A DNA stretch of 64,000 nt from Malania oleifera (lineage: Eukaryota > Streptophyta > Magnoliopsida > Santalales > Ximeniaceae), in assembly GCF_029873635.1 (NCBI RefSeq), contig NC_080425.1, positions 46,856,178-46,920,177 of the forward strand, written 5' to 3'. Of the stretch, positions 12,028 through 24,591 are shown in pieces; position 1 is the first letter of the stretch, and each line of letters starts with the position of its first letter. The translations under genes and the position numbers were made by a program. Under the pieces are notes generated by a model, which was given only the letters and a program-made list of their open reading frames with translations, was not told where the DNA came from and did no database searches.

Positions 12028-13941
12028 ATGGCTAACTTAGGCGTAGCTCCCTTTGGAGAGGGACAATCTTCAACTAGGCCTCCAATATTTTGTGGAGACA
12101 ACTATACATTTTGGAAAAAGAGAATGCAAATATACCTTCAAACCATGGATCGAAAAGCTTGGGAGGTTGTCATGGAAGGTGACAAAATTCCCAGAAAGAT
12201 AGTTGATGGAAAACAAGTCCCTAAGGAGAAAATTGATATGACAGACTTAGACTATAAGATGCTGCAAGTAAATTCTAGAGCCATGAATGCTCTATATTGT
12301 GCTTTAGATGCCAATGAATTTAATAGAATAATGGCTTGCAAATCAGCTAAGGAGATATGGTACAAATTAGAAGTAACATATGAAGGCACTATAGATGTCA
12401 GGTATAATAGGATCGATATGCTTACAAGTGAATATGAAGCCTTTAGGATGAACCCGGATGAATCCATAACTAATATGTTTACTAGGTTCACTCACATAAT
12501 CAATTCCCTAAATGCACTAGGAAAAACCTACACTATATATGAGATGATAAGGAAAATTCTTAGAGGGCTGCCACCTAAATGGGAACCAAAAGTCACTGCT
12601 ATAACGGAATGAAGAAATCTGAAAACCACTTCTTTAGATGAGCTTATAGGTTCTTTACTCACATATGAAATGGTAATGAATGAAAAGAGTGGTAAAACCA
12701 AAGCCCAAGACACAATAGTCTTCAAAGCCTCAAAATAGAACAAGTGGTGAAGAAGAAATGGATGAAGATGAAGTAGCCTTTATATCTAAAAAGCTAGCAA
12801 AGATTCTAAGCAGGAAAAATAAATTCAAAAGAAAATCCAAATCTGAATTAGATGAAGAAGAAGAAGAAGAAGTAGTTAGCAAGAAATCAAAGAATAAAAT
12901 TCCTACGTGCTACAATTGCAACAAAACTGGACATATTAAACTATAATGTCCACTACTAAAGAAAGAATCTAAGAAGAAAAAGAAAAATGCCATGAAAGCC
13001 ACAACTTGGGACATAATGAGTACAAGTAGTTCAGAAAATGAATCAAGTGACCAAGAGGTTGCTTATACATGCTTTATGGCTTGGGACAATGAGGAAAGCT
13101 TCTCATCTAAATCTTTAAATAATTCTTGTAGTGATGAATCCGATGATGAGAGCATGTCATCTTATGAAGAACTTCAAAATGATTTATTTAAAGTTTATAA
13201 GATGCTAATTAAAGTAACTAAACAAAATACTTTATTGAAAAATAATAATGAAAGAATAATGAAAGAGTTAGAATTCCTTAAGGCTGCAGAAAGAGAAAAG
13301 GATTCTAGAATCAAGAAAATTGAAAGTAAGAATGAAGCTATGACAAAGGAGTTAGAAGCTAAAAATCTTGCTGAAAATGAAAAAAGATTTAAAAATTAAA
13401 GAATTAGAAAGCAAGAATGAAAAGATGATAGAAGACCTTCGATCCCTATCCTCTATAGAATATAAGAAAGATATATATATTTCTAAATTAGAGGATAAGA
13501 TAAGAAAACTATCTGTAAAATTAGAAAAATCACTAAAGAAGGTTGACAACAAGAAAGAGACAGAGTTAAATGATCTCAAAAATCATATTAAAGATAAAGA
13601 AAAGATCATTTATAACTTTACAAAAGGAAAAACAAAATTAGACAAAATGGTAGGCTCCCAAAGAATGTCTCTAAACAAAGAAAGCATTGGATTTAATGGA
13701 ATTGAAAATAAAAAGAAAAGGTCTTTACATGGGTTATTTCTCAAAAGCCTCCAAAAATAATGCAAGCACATCCCTTAATGCTTACACTAACACCATATGC
13801 TATCAATGTAAGAAAAATGGGCATATAAAGTTTGAATGTCCATTTAAGAGAAAAGGTGTGAAAACTAAACAAATATGGAGAGTTAAAGAAACATCCTTTA
13901 TGAAACCAACTGGACCCAAGAAAGTATGCATACCGAGATGA
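12028..13941 (+). pseudogene. Gag of element T: UBN2 core, two CCHC knuckles, long coiled coil
   Basis: The ATG at 12028 opens MANLGVAPFGEGQSS. An intact UBN2-type core runs to residue 194 (RMQIYLQTMDRKAWEVV, LDANEFNRIMACKSAKEIW, RKILRGLPPKWEPKVTAITE), where TGA interrupts it. The frame then continues (LDELIGSLLTYEMVMNE), shifts near 12735, and gives a lysine-rich segment with knuckle one (CYNCNKTGHIKL, then a stop in place of the residue before the last Cys). An acidic/serine segment (12992-13160) and a long coiled coil (about 13180-13640) follow, with another frame change near 13390. Knuckle two is CYQCKKNGHIKFECP at about 13798. It ends PTGPKKVCIPR. It is the most complete Gag in the window and shows the family's domain order. 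Confidence 0.88.
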
Positions 13942-15303
13942 TAGACTAGTTCATAAATGAAAAACTCCATGGATTAAGTCATTCCCTTTAAAAATTGAGA
14001 AAGTAACTTAATTCATGATCAACAAACAAACTAGTTAAAATAGAAAAACTTAAAGAAGAGTTTAAGATAAGTTTGAGAATGAATGACTATATGAGATGCT
14101 ATATACTTACATGTCTATATGATATGCTACATGATATGCTTGACTTATATTGAAAATTTATAGCTCACTATGTTGAAAATTTGAGTATGAGATTATTGAG
14201 TATAAGCATGAATTTTGATATGAGATTAATTCTTGATCATGCATGCTATTGATGAATTACATGGATAGACTTACTGCTTTTTATATTGATATCCATGAGT
14301 TATGAGAGATATAATGGTTATACTGGTATCCATGAGCTGTGTATAATGTGATAATGACTTGGGTATCTATAAAGTCTTTGGTATCCATGAATATTTTTGG
14401 TGTCACATTTTAAAATTTTTAATTGGTATCACAACTTCTTCTTCTTCTTCTTTTTTTAAAAAAAAAAGCTCATTTGGTATCACAATCTAAAAAATCAATT
14501 GGTTTTTTAAGCATGACAATAATAATTATATCTATGAGCATGGTATAACATTGATGATATGAGCATAATATTGATATTTGATACATAATGTGAATCAATG
14601 TTTTGAAATTTAGGATGATGGAAGCAAAATTAATAATAAAAATGAATGTATTGAATTAAAGGGGAGTATTATGTCATATTGCTTATATTATGATTGTTTC
14701 CCTATTAATCAATTCAGAGAATTTCAAATTGGTATAATGAATTAAATTTTCAATTGGTATCAATTCTCAATTGGCATCATGAATTTTAAATAGATATCAT
14801 GAATTCAATTTTAAATCGGTATCATAAAATCAACAATTGAAATCTTAAATATTGTCTAAAGGAAAAATTTGTTAGTAATAAAGTTACAACTCATATACTT
14901 GAATGTTATAACACACTACACATGCTATATTGAAAAATAATAAATTGAGTGTGTTCATATGTTTGATACGCATGTTTGATGATATGCTCAACATGTGATT
15001 TTACTTGAACTTAATCACTTTTTTTTTCCTTTTTGATGGATGTCAAATGGGGGAGAAGTTTTAAAGCAAAAATTGAGCATAGTATTGCAAATTGTAAAAA
15101 ACTGAGCATGAACATAATATATATCAAAAGGAGAAGTATTTGATAGTGATGAGCATGATTGTAAAAAAGTTTTTGAAATTGATATTGATCCTGAAAATAT
15201 TGTTAAGATGATGCCTATTGAAATGGAGAGTAAGATGATGCTTATTGAAAGGGGGAGTCTTTTTAAGGCTCACTCCAATTTTTGCTTCTTATTTGTCATC
15301 ATC
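13942..15303 (+). other. Non-coding 3' internal region of element T in place of pol
   Basis: No pol motif occurs on either strand. From about 14320 to 14830 the word TTGGTATCA recurs exactly at 14423, 14474 and 14754. Near variants (tggtatcc, ttggtataa, ttggcatca, cggtatcat) are interspersed and often followed by atgaattt. Gggggag purine tracts near 15049 and 15251 precede the true polypurine tract. Confidence 0.8.
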
Positions 15304-15317
15304 AAAAAGGGGGAGAT
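15304..15317 (+). other. Polypurine tract of element T
   Basis: aaaaagggggagat lies immediately before the 3' LTR start TGTTGG at 15318. This is the expected plus-strand primer site. It is flanked on the left by atttgtcatcatcaaaa, which is partly complementary to a block 40 bases inside the LTR. Confidence 0.92.
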
Positions 15318-17513
15318 TGTTGGCCTTACAAGGCTTAACATCTTATTTTGATGCTAACAAACAAGTAGAACTTAACATATTTGGTTAAGTGATGTTATTT
15401 CAAGATTCAATGATGAATGCAGGGTCGAGTGTTCAGAAGAATTCATGAAAGCTTGTACTTCAAAGAAAAATGATTGTATCAAGCTTGAAGCATGGATTCA
15501 AAAATGGATTTAAAGATAAAGGTCGAAGATTATGAGAGCATGAGGAATAAAGAGAACTTGATGAAAGCTTAAAGAAAGATGAAACAAGCATAGAGCCTCA
15601 AGGAATTCAAGAATTGAAAATTTGAAAGAGTGTATAGGAAATTTCATGTAAGTACTTCAAAAAGGGGCATACATGAAGCTCTGAGGTTAATTTATTGGAC
15701 CTATATACCTTTCAAAATACTTGGAAAATATTTTTTTTAAGGTCAAAAATTATTTCAAAAAATTTAGAATCATTTTTGGAATGAAAAGCACCAAAAAGAG
15801 GTTTTTCCAAATGCTGTTAATTTTTATACATCTGCATTGAGGCGGATTTCTCTAAATCCAAAACTCTTTATTTTAAAAAGTATTCAACATGAAAGTTGTC
15901 ATATTTTCTCTTATCTTTCATTTGACACCAATATCATCAAACTTGGAGTTATACAAAAAAGGTTATGACCACAAAACAAAAGGATATTCGAAGTTGACAG
16001 CAACCAGTAGACTGCCTAAACCAGGATAGGCGCCTGGGTGGTCAAGCCAGGCGACTAGATGTGTTCTAGTAGGCAATTGCCACCCTATTGCCCCTTCTGG
16101 CCCTTTAAAAGTAACATGGCAGGCGACTGCCACGAATAGATTTTTAAAAAAACTTCAACGGAAACATTTTTTAAATGGTTTGCTTGGGGCTCAAACTTTG
16201 TAAAAACTCTGGGGATACTCCAAGTCACTTAGGGACCAAGTTACATACCTTTTTAAGTCTATAAAAAAGCCTCAAAGATCATTGAATCAACACACCAAGA
16301 ATTCAAATTCATCAAAAATTCAAGATCTCTCTCAATTGCTCTCAACACTCAAAGGCTCTTTCACTCTCATCTTGTCTACGAAATTTGCTGAGGTCTTGCT
16401 GATTCAATCACCAATCTTGTGCTACAATTTCTAAATCTTTAAATCATTGAAATAATTAATTAGTCGGTGATATACTTCATTAAGCTTCAAGTTAAATTCC
16501 ATATTGTTATTTACTTTGAAGTATATTAGTTTCTAAATTGCTGTACTAATCAGCTATTTGTGTGAGCAAGTTCTTGTACACATCTATTTGATTTATTTCT
16601 TGTAGATTGAAAATTCCAAAGATTTTTTGGATCATTGGCTAAGCAAGGGGATATTGCTTAGAGAGGTGGGCTCTAGCCTAGTTAAAGAGTGACCGGATGA
16701 GTGGATATCGTTTGGAGAAGGCGGGCTCTAAACTTAACCAAGGAGTGTTGAAAAGGTATAGTTCAACCTGTCAAAGGAATAGGTTTAGTAAATCCTTTGG
16801 TGGTTTGCCAAAGGCGAGGACGTAGGCTGGGTATAAGTCGAACCTCGTAAAAATCTCCGTCTCACTCTCTCTTTCCCTTACTCTTTATTTTCAGCATATT
16901 TAAATTGCATGGATGGTTTAATTGATAATCATATATACTACGTAATATAGAAATCAAGTAAACTTGAACTCTAATTTTGATTTGGGTTGTAGAAACCGAA
17001 AGGGAGTACGTTGGTTATAACATACCTTGCGGAAACCATATGGGAGTACGTTACTTGGTTAACAGCCCAAGGATAAATTAAGTGAGAGTTTAGTTGAGTT
17101 CTGAATATTTGGAAGAGTGTAGATATTTTGTTGATTGGATGTTATATTGCACACCATATTGAAGAAATAAAACCATATATACAGGGCTTATATAAACAAA
17201 CAAACAATTTTAAGTGCTTACATTGCCAAAGTGGTGTATGTGTAAATTTTGGTTTGGTTGTTTACTTTTAATTTGTGATTGATTGATTGGCTTGGCTATT
17301 TGGTTGAATGATTGATTACTTGTTTAGCTAAGCAATAGTATTGTTGATTGGATAAAAGAATCTAAGTTCTTTTGTGATTAAAGAGTTAAACAAACAAATC
17401 AAGAATTGTTTAAAAGAAATAAAAGAAGTTTAAGAATTTTCAAAAGGAATTAAAAGAACGTTTTAAAATCCAATTCACCCCCCCCCCCTCTTGGGACTAC
17501 ACCTTACTTTTCA
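15318..17513 (+). repeat. 3' LTR of element T
   Basis: It starts tgttggcc, ends acttttca, and is followed by the target duplication agcct at 17514. It is collinear with 9792-11971, with scattered substitutions and a roughly 40-bp segment (around 16450-16492) absent from the 5' LTR. It includes the GGCGACTG-word array at about 16010-16140 and the conserved block around aaaggcgaggacgtaggctg near 16811. Confidence 0.93.
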
Positions 17514-18775
17514 AGCCTTTCAAAAAATAACCCAAAAGAATTTTTCTCCAACAAAAATATTTTCAAGAAGAGTAGGAGAAATATGAAAATAACTTCTTCA
17601 ATACTTTTTTCCTTTGAAACCTCAAGAAAAAGAAGCTCTTCAAGCAAGATTTATGAATTTGATATATGCTCAAAGCTTACTTGTATAACCCCAAGATTTT
17701 CTCCAAAAAAAAATTTCAAAATGAAAAGGTAGGAGAAATAAGAATTTTATCTTCAAATCGAAGTATAAAAAATGATTGGGAAACAAAGAATATGCAAGAA
17801 TAATCCCAATGAGTTTTTTAAACATTTTACAAGTTGTTTAAACTAGTTTTTATAGGCCAAACCCAAAACAAACCTTTGGGGGAAGAAAAGAATATTTTAT
17901 TTTGAATTTTCTTGCCATCAGTACACTTTCTCGAGAGGTCCGGTCGACTGGGGCCGGTCGACTGGATTTGGGTTTTCTGCGCGGATACCTTTCAGTTGTT
18001 TGGACATAACCTTTTCTATAGAACTCCAAATTGGTTGTTCTTGGTATCAACAGAAAGCTACAAGAGCATCCCACAACTTTATGTTGAGCACTTTTTAAGA
18101 AAAAAAATTGATGGATTAATAAAATTGCTTATCATTGAGGCGACATAAACATCAATGAAATTTTATACTAAGGACACCTTTCAGTATTTTGAGCATTACA
18201 TTTTCTAGAAAATTCTAAATGGGACTTTCTTGGTATCAAAAGAAAGCTAATAAAAAATCTCACAACTATCATGTTGAATATCTTTTAAGATGAGAACGAA
18301 TTGATCGAGAAAATTACTCATCAATTCAATGGAAGAAGTATGAGAGGGATTTTGAAAAACTTGTCTTGAAGTTTTTCATTCCAAAAATGATTTTTGCCCT
18401 TGTTTTGATTTCAAAACCAATTTAAACCTATTGGTATAAGTTTAACTTTTTGAATAAAACGTTTTTTTGTGAAAAACTTGGGATCCTAAGGCCAATCTAG
18501 GGTCGGTGTTAAGCTTCAATTTAAATCATGAGATACGCTTGTCCATTTAACACCTAATAATATTACAATAGAAAATTATAAAGTCTTCATGCTTTTGCTC
18601 TCCTGATGTCCATGGAATACACCAAGAATATGTGTTCGTTTAGGTGCTACATGGTTTCTATTTTGCATTTGTCACTTGTGCTTACAAAAAGATAAACTTG
18701 TACACACACTTAGCACACAAGTGAGATGCTATGATTTGTCATTATCAAAATGGGATTGGACTCAAAAGGACAACA

Positions 18776-19529
18776 CACTTGATTCTTCGCCAAATAGATG
18801 GCACTCTGATTGTCACAACACAGCTCAACTTTACCTTGTTGTATGCCCAACTCCTTGACTAAACCAGTAAGCCACAACACTTCCTTAGCAGCTTCGGCGA
18901 CCGCCATACACTCAGGCTCAATTGTTGATAATGCCACCAGAGATTGTACCATGGACCTCCAATGAATAGGATCTCCCACAAGGACATATACCCTGTTGTA
19001 GACCACTTTTCATTTAGAACCCCTACATAATCTGCATCAACATGCCCCACAACTAACGTATTACTTTTTTGCTTGCCGAACATGACGTCATAGTGAGAAG
19101 TACCCTACAAGTGTCTAAAAATCCATTTGATAGCAACCCAATGCCCTCTACCCGGATTTGAAAGGAACTTACTTACCACGTTGACAGCTTTTGCCAGTTC
19201 TAGCCTTGTACATACCATAACATACATTAAATACCCCATTGCACTAGCATAGAGGACCTTTGACATGTCACGAATATCATCATCCATCCTTAGGCATTGA
19301 GCAATAAAAAATTTAAAGTGATTCACTAATAGTGTACTTACTGATTTTGCATCAATCATACAAAACCTCTCAAACAATTTCTCCACATAACCACCTTGAG
19401 ATAACCACAATCTCCCTGTAGTTTTATCTGTGCGAATTTCCATCCCAAGTATCTTTTTGAATACACCAAGATATTTCATGTCAAACTCTTTATTTAACAT
19501 AGTCTTCAATTGATTTACCTTAGTCATAT
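18776..19529 (-). pseudogene. Element B reverse transcriptase C-terminus and RNase H
   Basis: Minus-strand segments read FDMKYLGVFKKILGMEIRTD, LWLSQGGYVEKLFERFCM, YASAMGYLMYVMVCTRLELA (reverse transcriptase thumb/connection, 19105-19529), then WRSMVQSLVALSTIEPECMA, EVLWLTGLVKELGIQQGKVE and CCDNQSAIYLAKNQV (RNase H, to 18776). The RNase H frame is cut at 18775 by the LTR of element C. There are frameshifts near 19090 and 19000. In the conserved S-T-x-E-x-E word the sequence is STIEPEC. Confidence 0.87.
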
Positions 19530-21640
19530 TGCTAGGAATGGTGTATTCCCAAGAGTGGGGTGAATTGGGCATTTAAAATTTTGTCTCCTAGGTCAAGTGT
19601 GTTCTATTTAAATCACAACCAGTAATACACAACCTAGGGTCTTTCTATGCTATCCCAAAACCCAACAATAATTTAACTAAGTAGATATTTAAATAATTAA
19701 AGCAATCTCAGCAATTCCCAATCCTTCACAGCAATTAAAATGTAAGCATAGAAGAGTGAAAATTAAATAGTGTAAGGGAATGAGTGACACAAGATCTGTT
19801 ATCGAGGTTCAGCAACTCTGCCTATGTCCCCGCCTCTAGCTAACCATCCTAAAGATTCCACTAATGCTCACTTACAAGTGGAGCAACACCAGTTAACACC
19901 TCCTCTCCTTACTGGGCAAGGAAAACCTCTGGTCAGATTACAAGGCTGACCCCAACCTTTACAACTACACATTAACAAGGTGCTCCTAGTTCTCCTAACT
20001 ATGTCTGAACTATCCGATGCTTTCTTAACTGGGTCTAGGCAATCTAGTGCATATTATAGGCTAGTGCAACCCTCTTCCAACCATACGTTGGGAATACAAC
20101 AATGATAATAAACTTTGCGTAGAGATAAATGCTTCTACTACAAGCAGGTGAGTACAACGATAAGCACAAATGCACTCACAGTTGATATGAATTAAAGTTC
20201 AATGTGAGTATGTGTATTTTCTCAAATGTAATTTTTGAAAATGATTTATACAGTAAGAACTTCAAAGATTATACCCTAACAAAATTTTCTCCTAAGAATA
20301 TTTTTCAACAAAGAGTGAAGGAGAACCTAGGGTTTTGCGTTCAAATCATTTATGCAAGACAAAGATTCATCTATAAAAGCCCAAATGCAAGAAGACTTAT
20401 CTAAGCACAAAATGTATAAATGTAAAGCACGTGCTCAAGTCTTTCAAAGAAACTCAATAAAAATTTTCTCCAGGGAAATATTTATCAAGAAGATATGAGG
20501 AGAAACTCTAGATTAACTCTCTAAAAATGATTTATAAAATGAAGTGTAAAATGAGAGTTGATGCTTTTAAAAAATTTATGCCCAAGAAAATAATCCTCCA
20601 ACAATCTCCAAATGCAATAGATCTATAAGTGAAGCGAGTGAGTAAAAATCAATGCTCTCTTTCAACAAGAATTTTTCAAAAGATTTAAGAGAAAGAGAGT
20701 GAAAAATAAAAAAATAATAATTTTGGGAGGATTTTCTCTTTAATCCTCTAATTAAAAATGAGTTATGAGGGGGTATATATAGACTTTGGGAAATTTATGA
20801 CCGTCGGGGATACGCTCGTCATTCTAGAAAATATTAAGTGAAAAATTAATTACGATTAGTGGCTAAAAAATAAGCAAACTCGAGAGGTTCGATTGGCTGA
20901 CCCTTAACATCGGTCGACCCAATAAATAGGTTTGGTCGGTTGTGGGCGGTGGCCGATCGGCTAAGCCAAACGTGATTCCGAACCTTCGTAGGTTCGGTCG
21001 ACCACGGCTTAAGGCTAGTCTGCCACTTATTGAGGATCGGTCGCCTGGAGCCTTTTTGAACTACACGGTCGGTCGGCCAAGGAGCAGAAGACAGACCAAA
21101 ATGTATTGGTCGATCAACCGAGCAATGAGTTCATTTTTAGGGGCCAATCACCTGAGATTGACAGCAATTACATTTTTTCCCTCAAGGCGAGTTCGGTCGA
21201 CTGAGATTATTTAACTATAAAGGATCGGTTGACTAAGGCTTTTTAATTAAATCTAAAAATCCAACATCGGTTGACTGAGTCTTTGTAAAATAAATTTTGG
21301 CCCTAAATAATTTTCCTAAAAATTTGTTGGTCCCTTATGGTCAGTCTACGGTCAGAGTCATTCTAAGCTTTTCATTCACATCATGCATGCAATGCATTAT
21401 GACAGACCAAATACAAAAACAAAATGCATTTACAATTAAAAATATTCTTCTTCTTCTTTTGCTCCTCGAATATGACATGGAATTCACCAAGTTGTGTGAG
21501 CTTTAAGTTCTTCTTAGCTTCTACTTCCTTTGTACCTTATGTGTATCCTAGAATGTAAGCCTGCTCATGCACTAAGTATACACATAAGTTTCAAGTGCTT
21601 TGTCAGTACCAAAATAAGGATCAAATTCAAAAAGTCAACA
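19530..21640 (-). mobile_element. Solo LTR S1 (copia, minus), TSD catat
   Basis: TG...CA ends (tgctagg at 19530; gtcaaca at 21640) are flanked by perfect catat duplications at 19525-19529 and 21641-21645. No internal sequence is present, so this is a solo LTR left by recombination between two LTRs. Inside are the conserved aggttcagcaac...tatgtccccgcct block near 19805 and a diverged array of GGTCGACC-like words at about 20885-21270. It interrupts element B's reverse transcriptase directly after YVDDMLIFANDM. Confidence 0.95.
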
Positions 21641-22381
21641 CATATCGTTCGCAAAAATTAGCATGTCATCAACATAAAGCAACAAGAAAATAAGAGAACC
21701 ATCATCAAGATTCTTTACATAAACGCAACAATCATACTTACACCTCCTGTAGCCTATCCAGATCATATAAGAGTCAAATTTTTTGTACCATTGCCTCGGA
21801 GACTATTTCAGCCCGTAAAGTGACTTCTTTAGTTTACAAACCAAATGCTCATGTCCAAGTTGACTGAACCCTTCTGGTTGTACCATATAAATATGCTCCT
21901 CCAAATCACCATGGAGAAACATTGTTTTTACATCCATTTGCTCCAATTGCATATCATAACGCGCCACTAATCCCAACACTACCCTGATGGAAGTGTACCT
22001 AACCACAAGGGAGAAGATTTCATCATAATCAATCCCTTTCTTTTGTGAGTATCCCTTTGCTACTAGTTATGTTTTGAACTTCTCTCCTTCCTTTTCTAAA
22101 ATTGCTTTCTTTTTCCTATACACCCACTTGCAACCTATTGCCCTCCTTCCTTCTGGAAGCTCTACCAAATCCCACATCTAATTCTTATGCAAAGACTTCA
22201 TTTCCTCCACCATAGCACCCATCCATATAATTTTCTCCTGGTTGTGCACCGCCTCTTGAAAAGTAGTTGGATCCTTGCAACTGGTAATGAGAGCATAAGA
22301 CCCCAAATCATCAAATTCATACATGGGCCGTGGCCTGATAGTGCGTTTGTGTCTGTGTATAGCAATACTGTCAATCTACTG
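21641..22381 (-). pseudogene. Element B reverse transcriptase N-terminus
   Basis: The minus strand encodes the palm and finger region: RYTSIRVVLGLVARYDMQLE, QMDVKTMFLHGDLEEHIYMV, QPEGFSQLGHEHLVCKLKKS and YGLK (21803-22006). Nearer to 21641 is the active-site YVDDMLI at about 21660-21680. Upstream (22010-22180) a broken frame reads EGRRAIGCKWVYRKKK-like residues. The YVDD box itself is intact in this copy, although neighbouring stops make the gene dead. Confidence 0.85.
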
Positions 22382-24591
22382 TGTTAGCTTTGGTGCAATC
22401 CCAAAAGGGGGGGTGAATTGGGTATTTAAAATTTATCGCCTAGGTTAAACCAGATAAACAGTATTACCTAACCTAGGGCCTGTCTATGCAAATGTAAACC
22501 TAATCATTCACAATATAACATACACATGCAGTAAGTAAATTTTGAAAATGTAAATGAACATGCCCGATATGTTATTGAGGTTCGGCCAACAGTGCCTACG
22601 TCCCCGCCTCTAGCTCGCAAGCCCAAAGATTCCACTAATAGCTCACTTAAGGGTGGAGCGGCACCGATTACAATCAGGTCAAATTAACACAGGGCTGACC
22701 TCAACCTTAACCAGGTTAATTAGCGAGGCTGACCTCAACCTACACGCCTTAACAGGACGACGCACCTAACTTTCCTAACCGAGTCTAAGCCAATCCAAGA
22801 CTATTCAAGGGCTAGTCTCCCTCTTCACGCCCGTGCCTGGAAATACAACAAATGTGCATAAAATTTATACATGCAAATATGCTTCTAGAAAAGCAGATGT
22901 GTGCACCAATACAGCTCAATCAATAATGAAAGCATGAATGATATGTAGATATGCTCAGTGCTTTAATGTGTGCTAAACACTCAATCACGTATAAGCTTTC
23001 AGTTCAGATCTAGAGTGTATACCCAAGCAATATGTGAAACACACTATGTGAATAATACAATATTATATCAGGGTTTCAAAATATGCTAAGCAAGTTCAAA
23101 CAAACAAACTCAATACAATATTATAATATTCAAAGCACACTAGAGTTGTTTGAAGTACTAGCTTTTGAAAAGGATTTTTGCACACAAAATCTAGGTTTAG
23201 GTATCTTGCAACAACAATGCAAGAACCACAACCCTCAAAGTTTTTCTACACTAAATTTATCAAATGAAATTGGTGGAAAAACCTGGCTGCTAAACTCTCA
23301 CAGAAAATCAATCGAACAATAATGTAATTGAGAGTTTTAGCTACTGAGATCAAGCACAATAGCCTTAAAAAATACTCACAATACTTGTAGAAATCAAGAG
23401 TGAAGAGTACGTGAGTTGAAAGTATTATTTGGCTAATAAAAGAATTTGGGTGTGGAGAGAATTTTTTTCTAATCAAGTTTTCTAATCCCCCACTAATTAT
23501 GACAAATGATGGGCTATTTATAGAGAATGGAAGAATTATAGTCGTTGGGGACCTATTGGGCATTATTAGGAAAGTTTTAAATCATTTTAAAATAATTAAT
23601 CCTGTTTAAACTATGTTTAATCACAGTAAAAATCAGGGCAACCCGAGAGGTCCGATCGACCAGAAATGTTTAAGTCGACCAAGTCTCTTATGGTTCAGTC
23701 AACCAAGGGAATATTGAACTAAACGTTCGGTCGACCAAGAGAGGGCGATTTCTCAATTTTCCGAGGTTCGGTCGATCAGGCCATTTTGAATTGGCTAGTT
23801 CGATTAACCAGACCATTGGGATTTCTCTCAGGGACCCTCTGGTCAACCATTTAGTTGGAGTACAAAATGGGTCAGTCGACCAGATGGTCAAATTTTTTAC
23901 CTAGGGAGGTTTCAATCGACCAGGGCTTTTTGAACTACTTCATTCGGTCGACCAGGTGGTCAATATGTTGACTAGAGAGGGTTTCGGTCGACTAGGGATT
24001 TTTGAACTATTCTAGTTCGATCGACCAGGGCCTTGGTCAACTGTTGACCCAGCCCTGGTTCGGTCGACTAGGGCAGAATGAATTGCCTGGTTCGGTCGAC
24101 CGAAAGTGCACCAAGTGTGCATTTTGGTCCCATCTTGAAGTATACAAGCCCTATTCAAGTGCCTAACAAGTATATGTGAAAATGTGTGTGTCCTAAGGTC
24201 ACTTGAGGTCCAATTTGAAGACACCGAAAAAGTCCAATGTCGGTTGACCGAAGGGTGTTCCCTAAGGTCTTTCTCTGACCCGTGTAGGTACCTAATGTCC
24301 AACTAAGGTCGATTTGAGCATACCTACCTATCATGCATGATTCAAATTATTACAAGTTATATAAGTGTACAGTCCATAATAAAATTACATCCTAGAATGA
24401 AGAAACTAAATAATAAATACAAATGCATCACAAGATTCTTCATTCATCGGCATGAACACCGCACGCCATCATGATAAGTCTTTTAGTCCTAAAGCACGCA
24501 CAAGGTGAACCTACATGTAGTTCTCAATACAACCATTAGTACCAAAAGTATTTGTCATTATCAAAACAGGGCATGACCAATCAGGTCAACA
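22382..24591 (-). mobile_element. Solo LTR S2 (copia, minus), TSD tactg/tgctg
   Basis: The ends tgttagc (22382) and gtcaaca (24591) are flanked by tactg (22377-22381) and tgctg (24592-24596), a target duplication with one substitution. It has no internal region. A dense array of CGGTCGACCAG-like words spans about 23645-24260, including a perfect 14-bp palindrome TTCGGTCGACCGAA at 24091-24104. The conserved block with cctacgtccccgcc lies near 22600. It lies between the integrase and reverse transcriptase parts of B. Confidence 0.92.

Larger units (their letters stand above)
9792..17513 (+). mobile_element. Complete Gag-only (pol-less) copia-related LTR element T
   Basis: Two direct LTRs (9792-11971 and 15318-17513) are flanked by a perfect 5-bp target duplication agcct (9787-9791 and 17514-17518). 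Between them are a primer-binding-site variant, a broken two-knuckle gag (12028-13941), 1.4 kb of non-coding DNA, and a polypurine tract. No protease, integrase, reverse transcriptase or RNase H motif is present in any frame. This is the layout of the non-autonomous LTR elements with only a GAG domain (TR-GAG) described in plants. It would depend on enzymes from a related autonomous copia element, for which E and A in this window are candidates by Gag similarity. By eye, the first 260 bp of the two LTRs differ at about 20 positions, so it is not a recent insertion. Confidence 0.93.
8843..18775 (-). repeat. LTR of copia element C, split by element T
   Basis: The left end tgagga at 8843 abuts the primer-binding site and the right end caaca at 18775 gives canonical TG...CA ends on the minus strand. 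With element T (9792-17513) and its duplicated agcct removed, the LTR is about 2.2 kb. The left part (8843-9791) carries the C-run/aagaggagggtga end block and the conserved block with cctatgtccttgcc. The right part (17519-18775) carries two GGTCGACTGG-like words at about 17940-17970 and ends with the atttgtcattatcaaaa block. At 18775 it interrupts the RNase H of element B, so C inserted into B; the five bases to the right are cactt. Confidence 0.85.
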
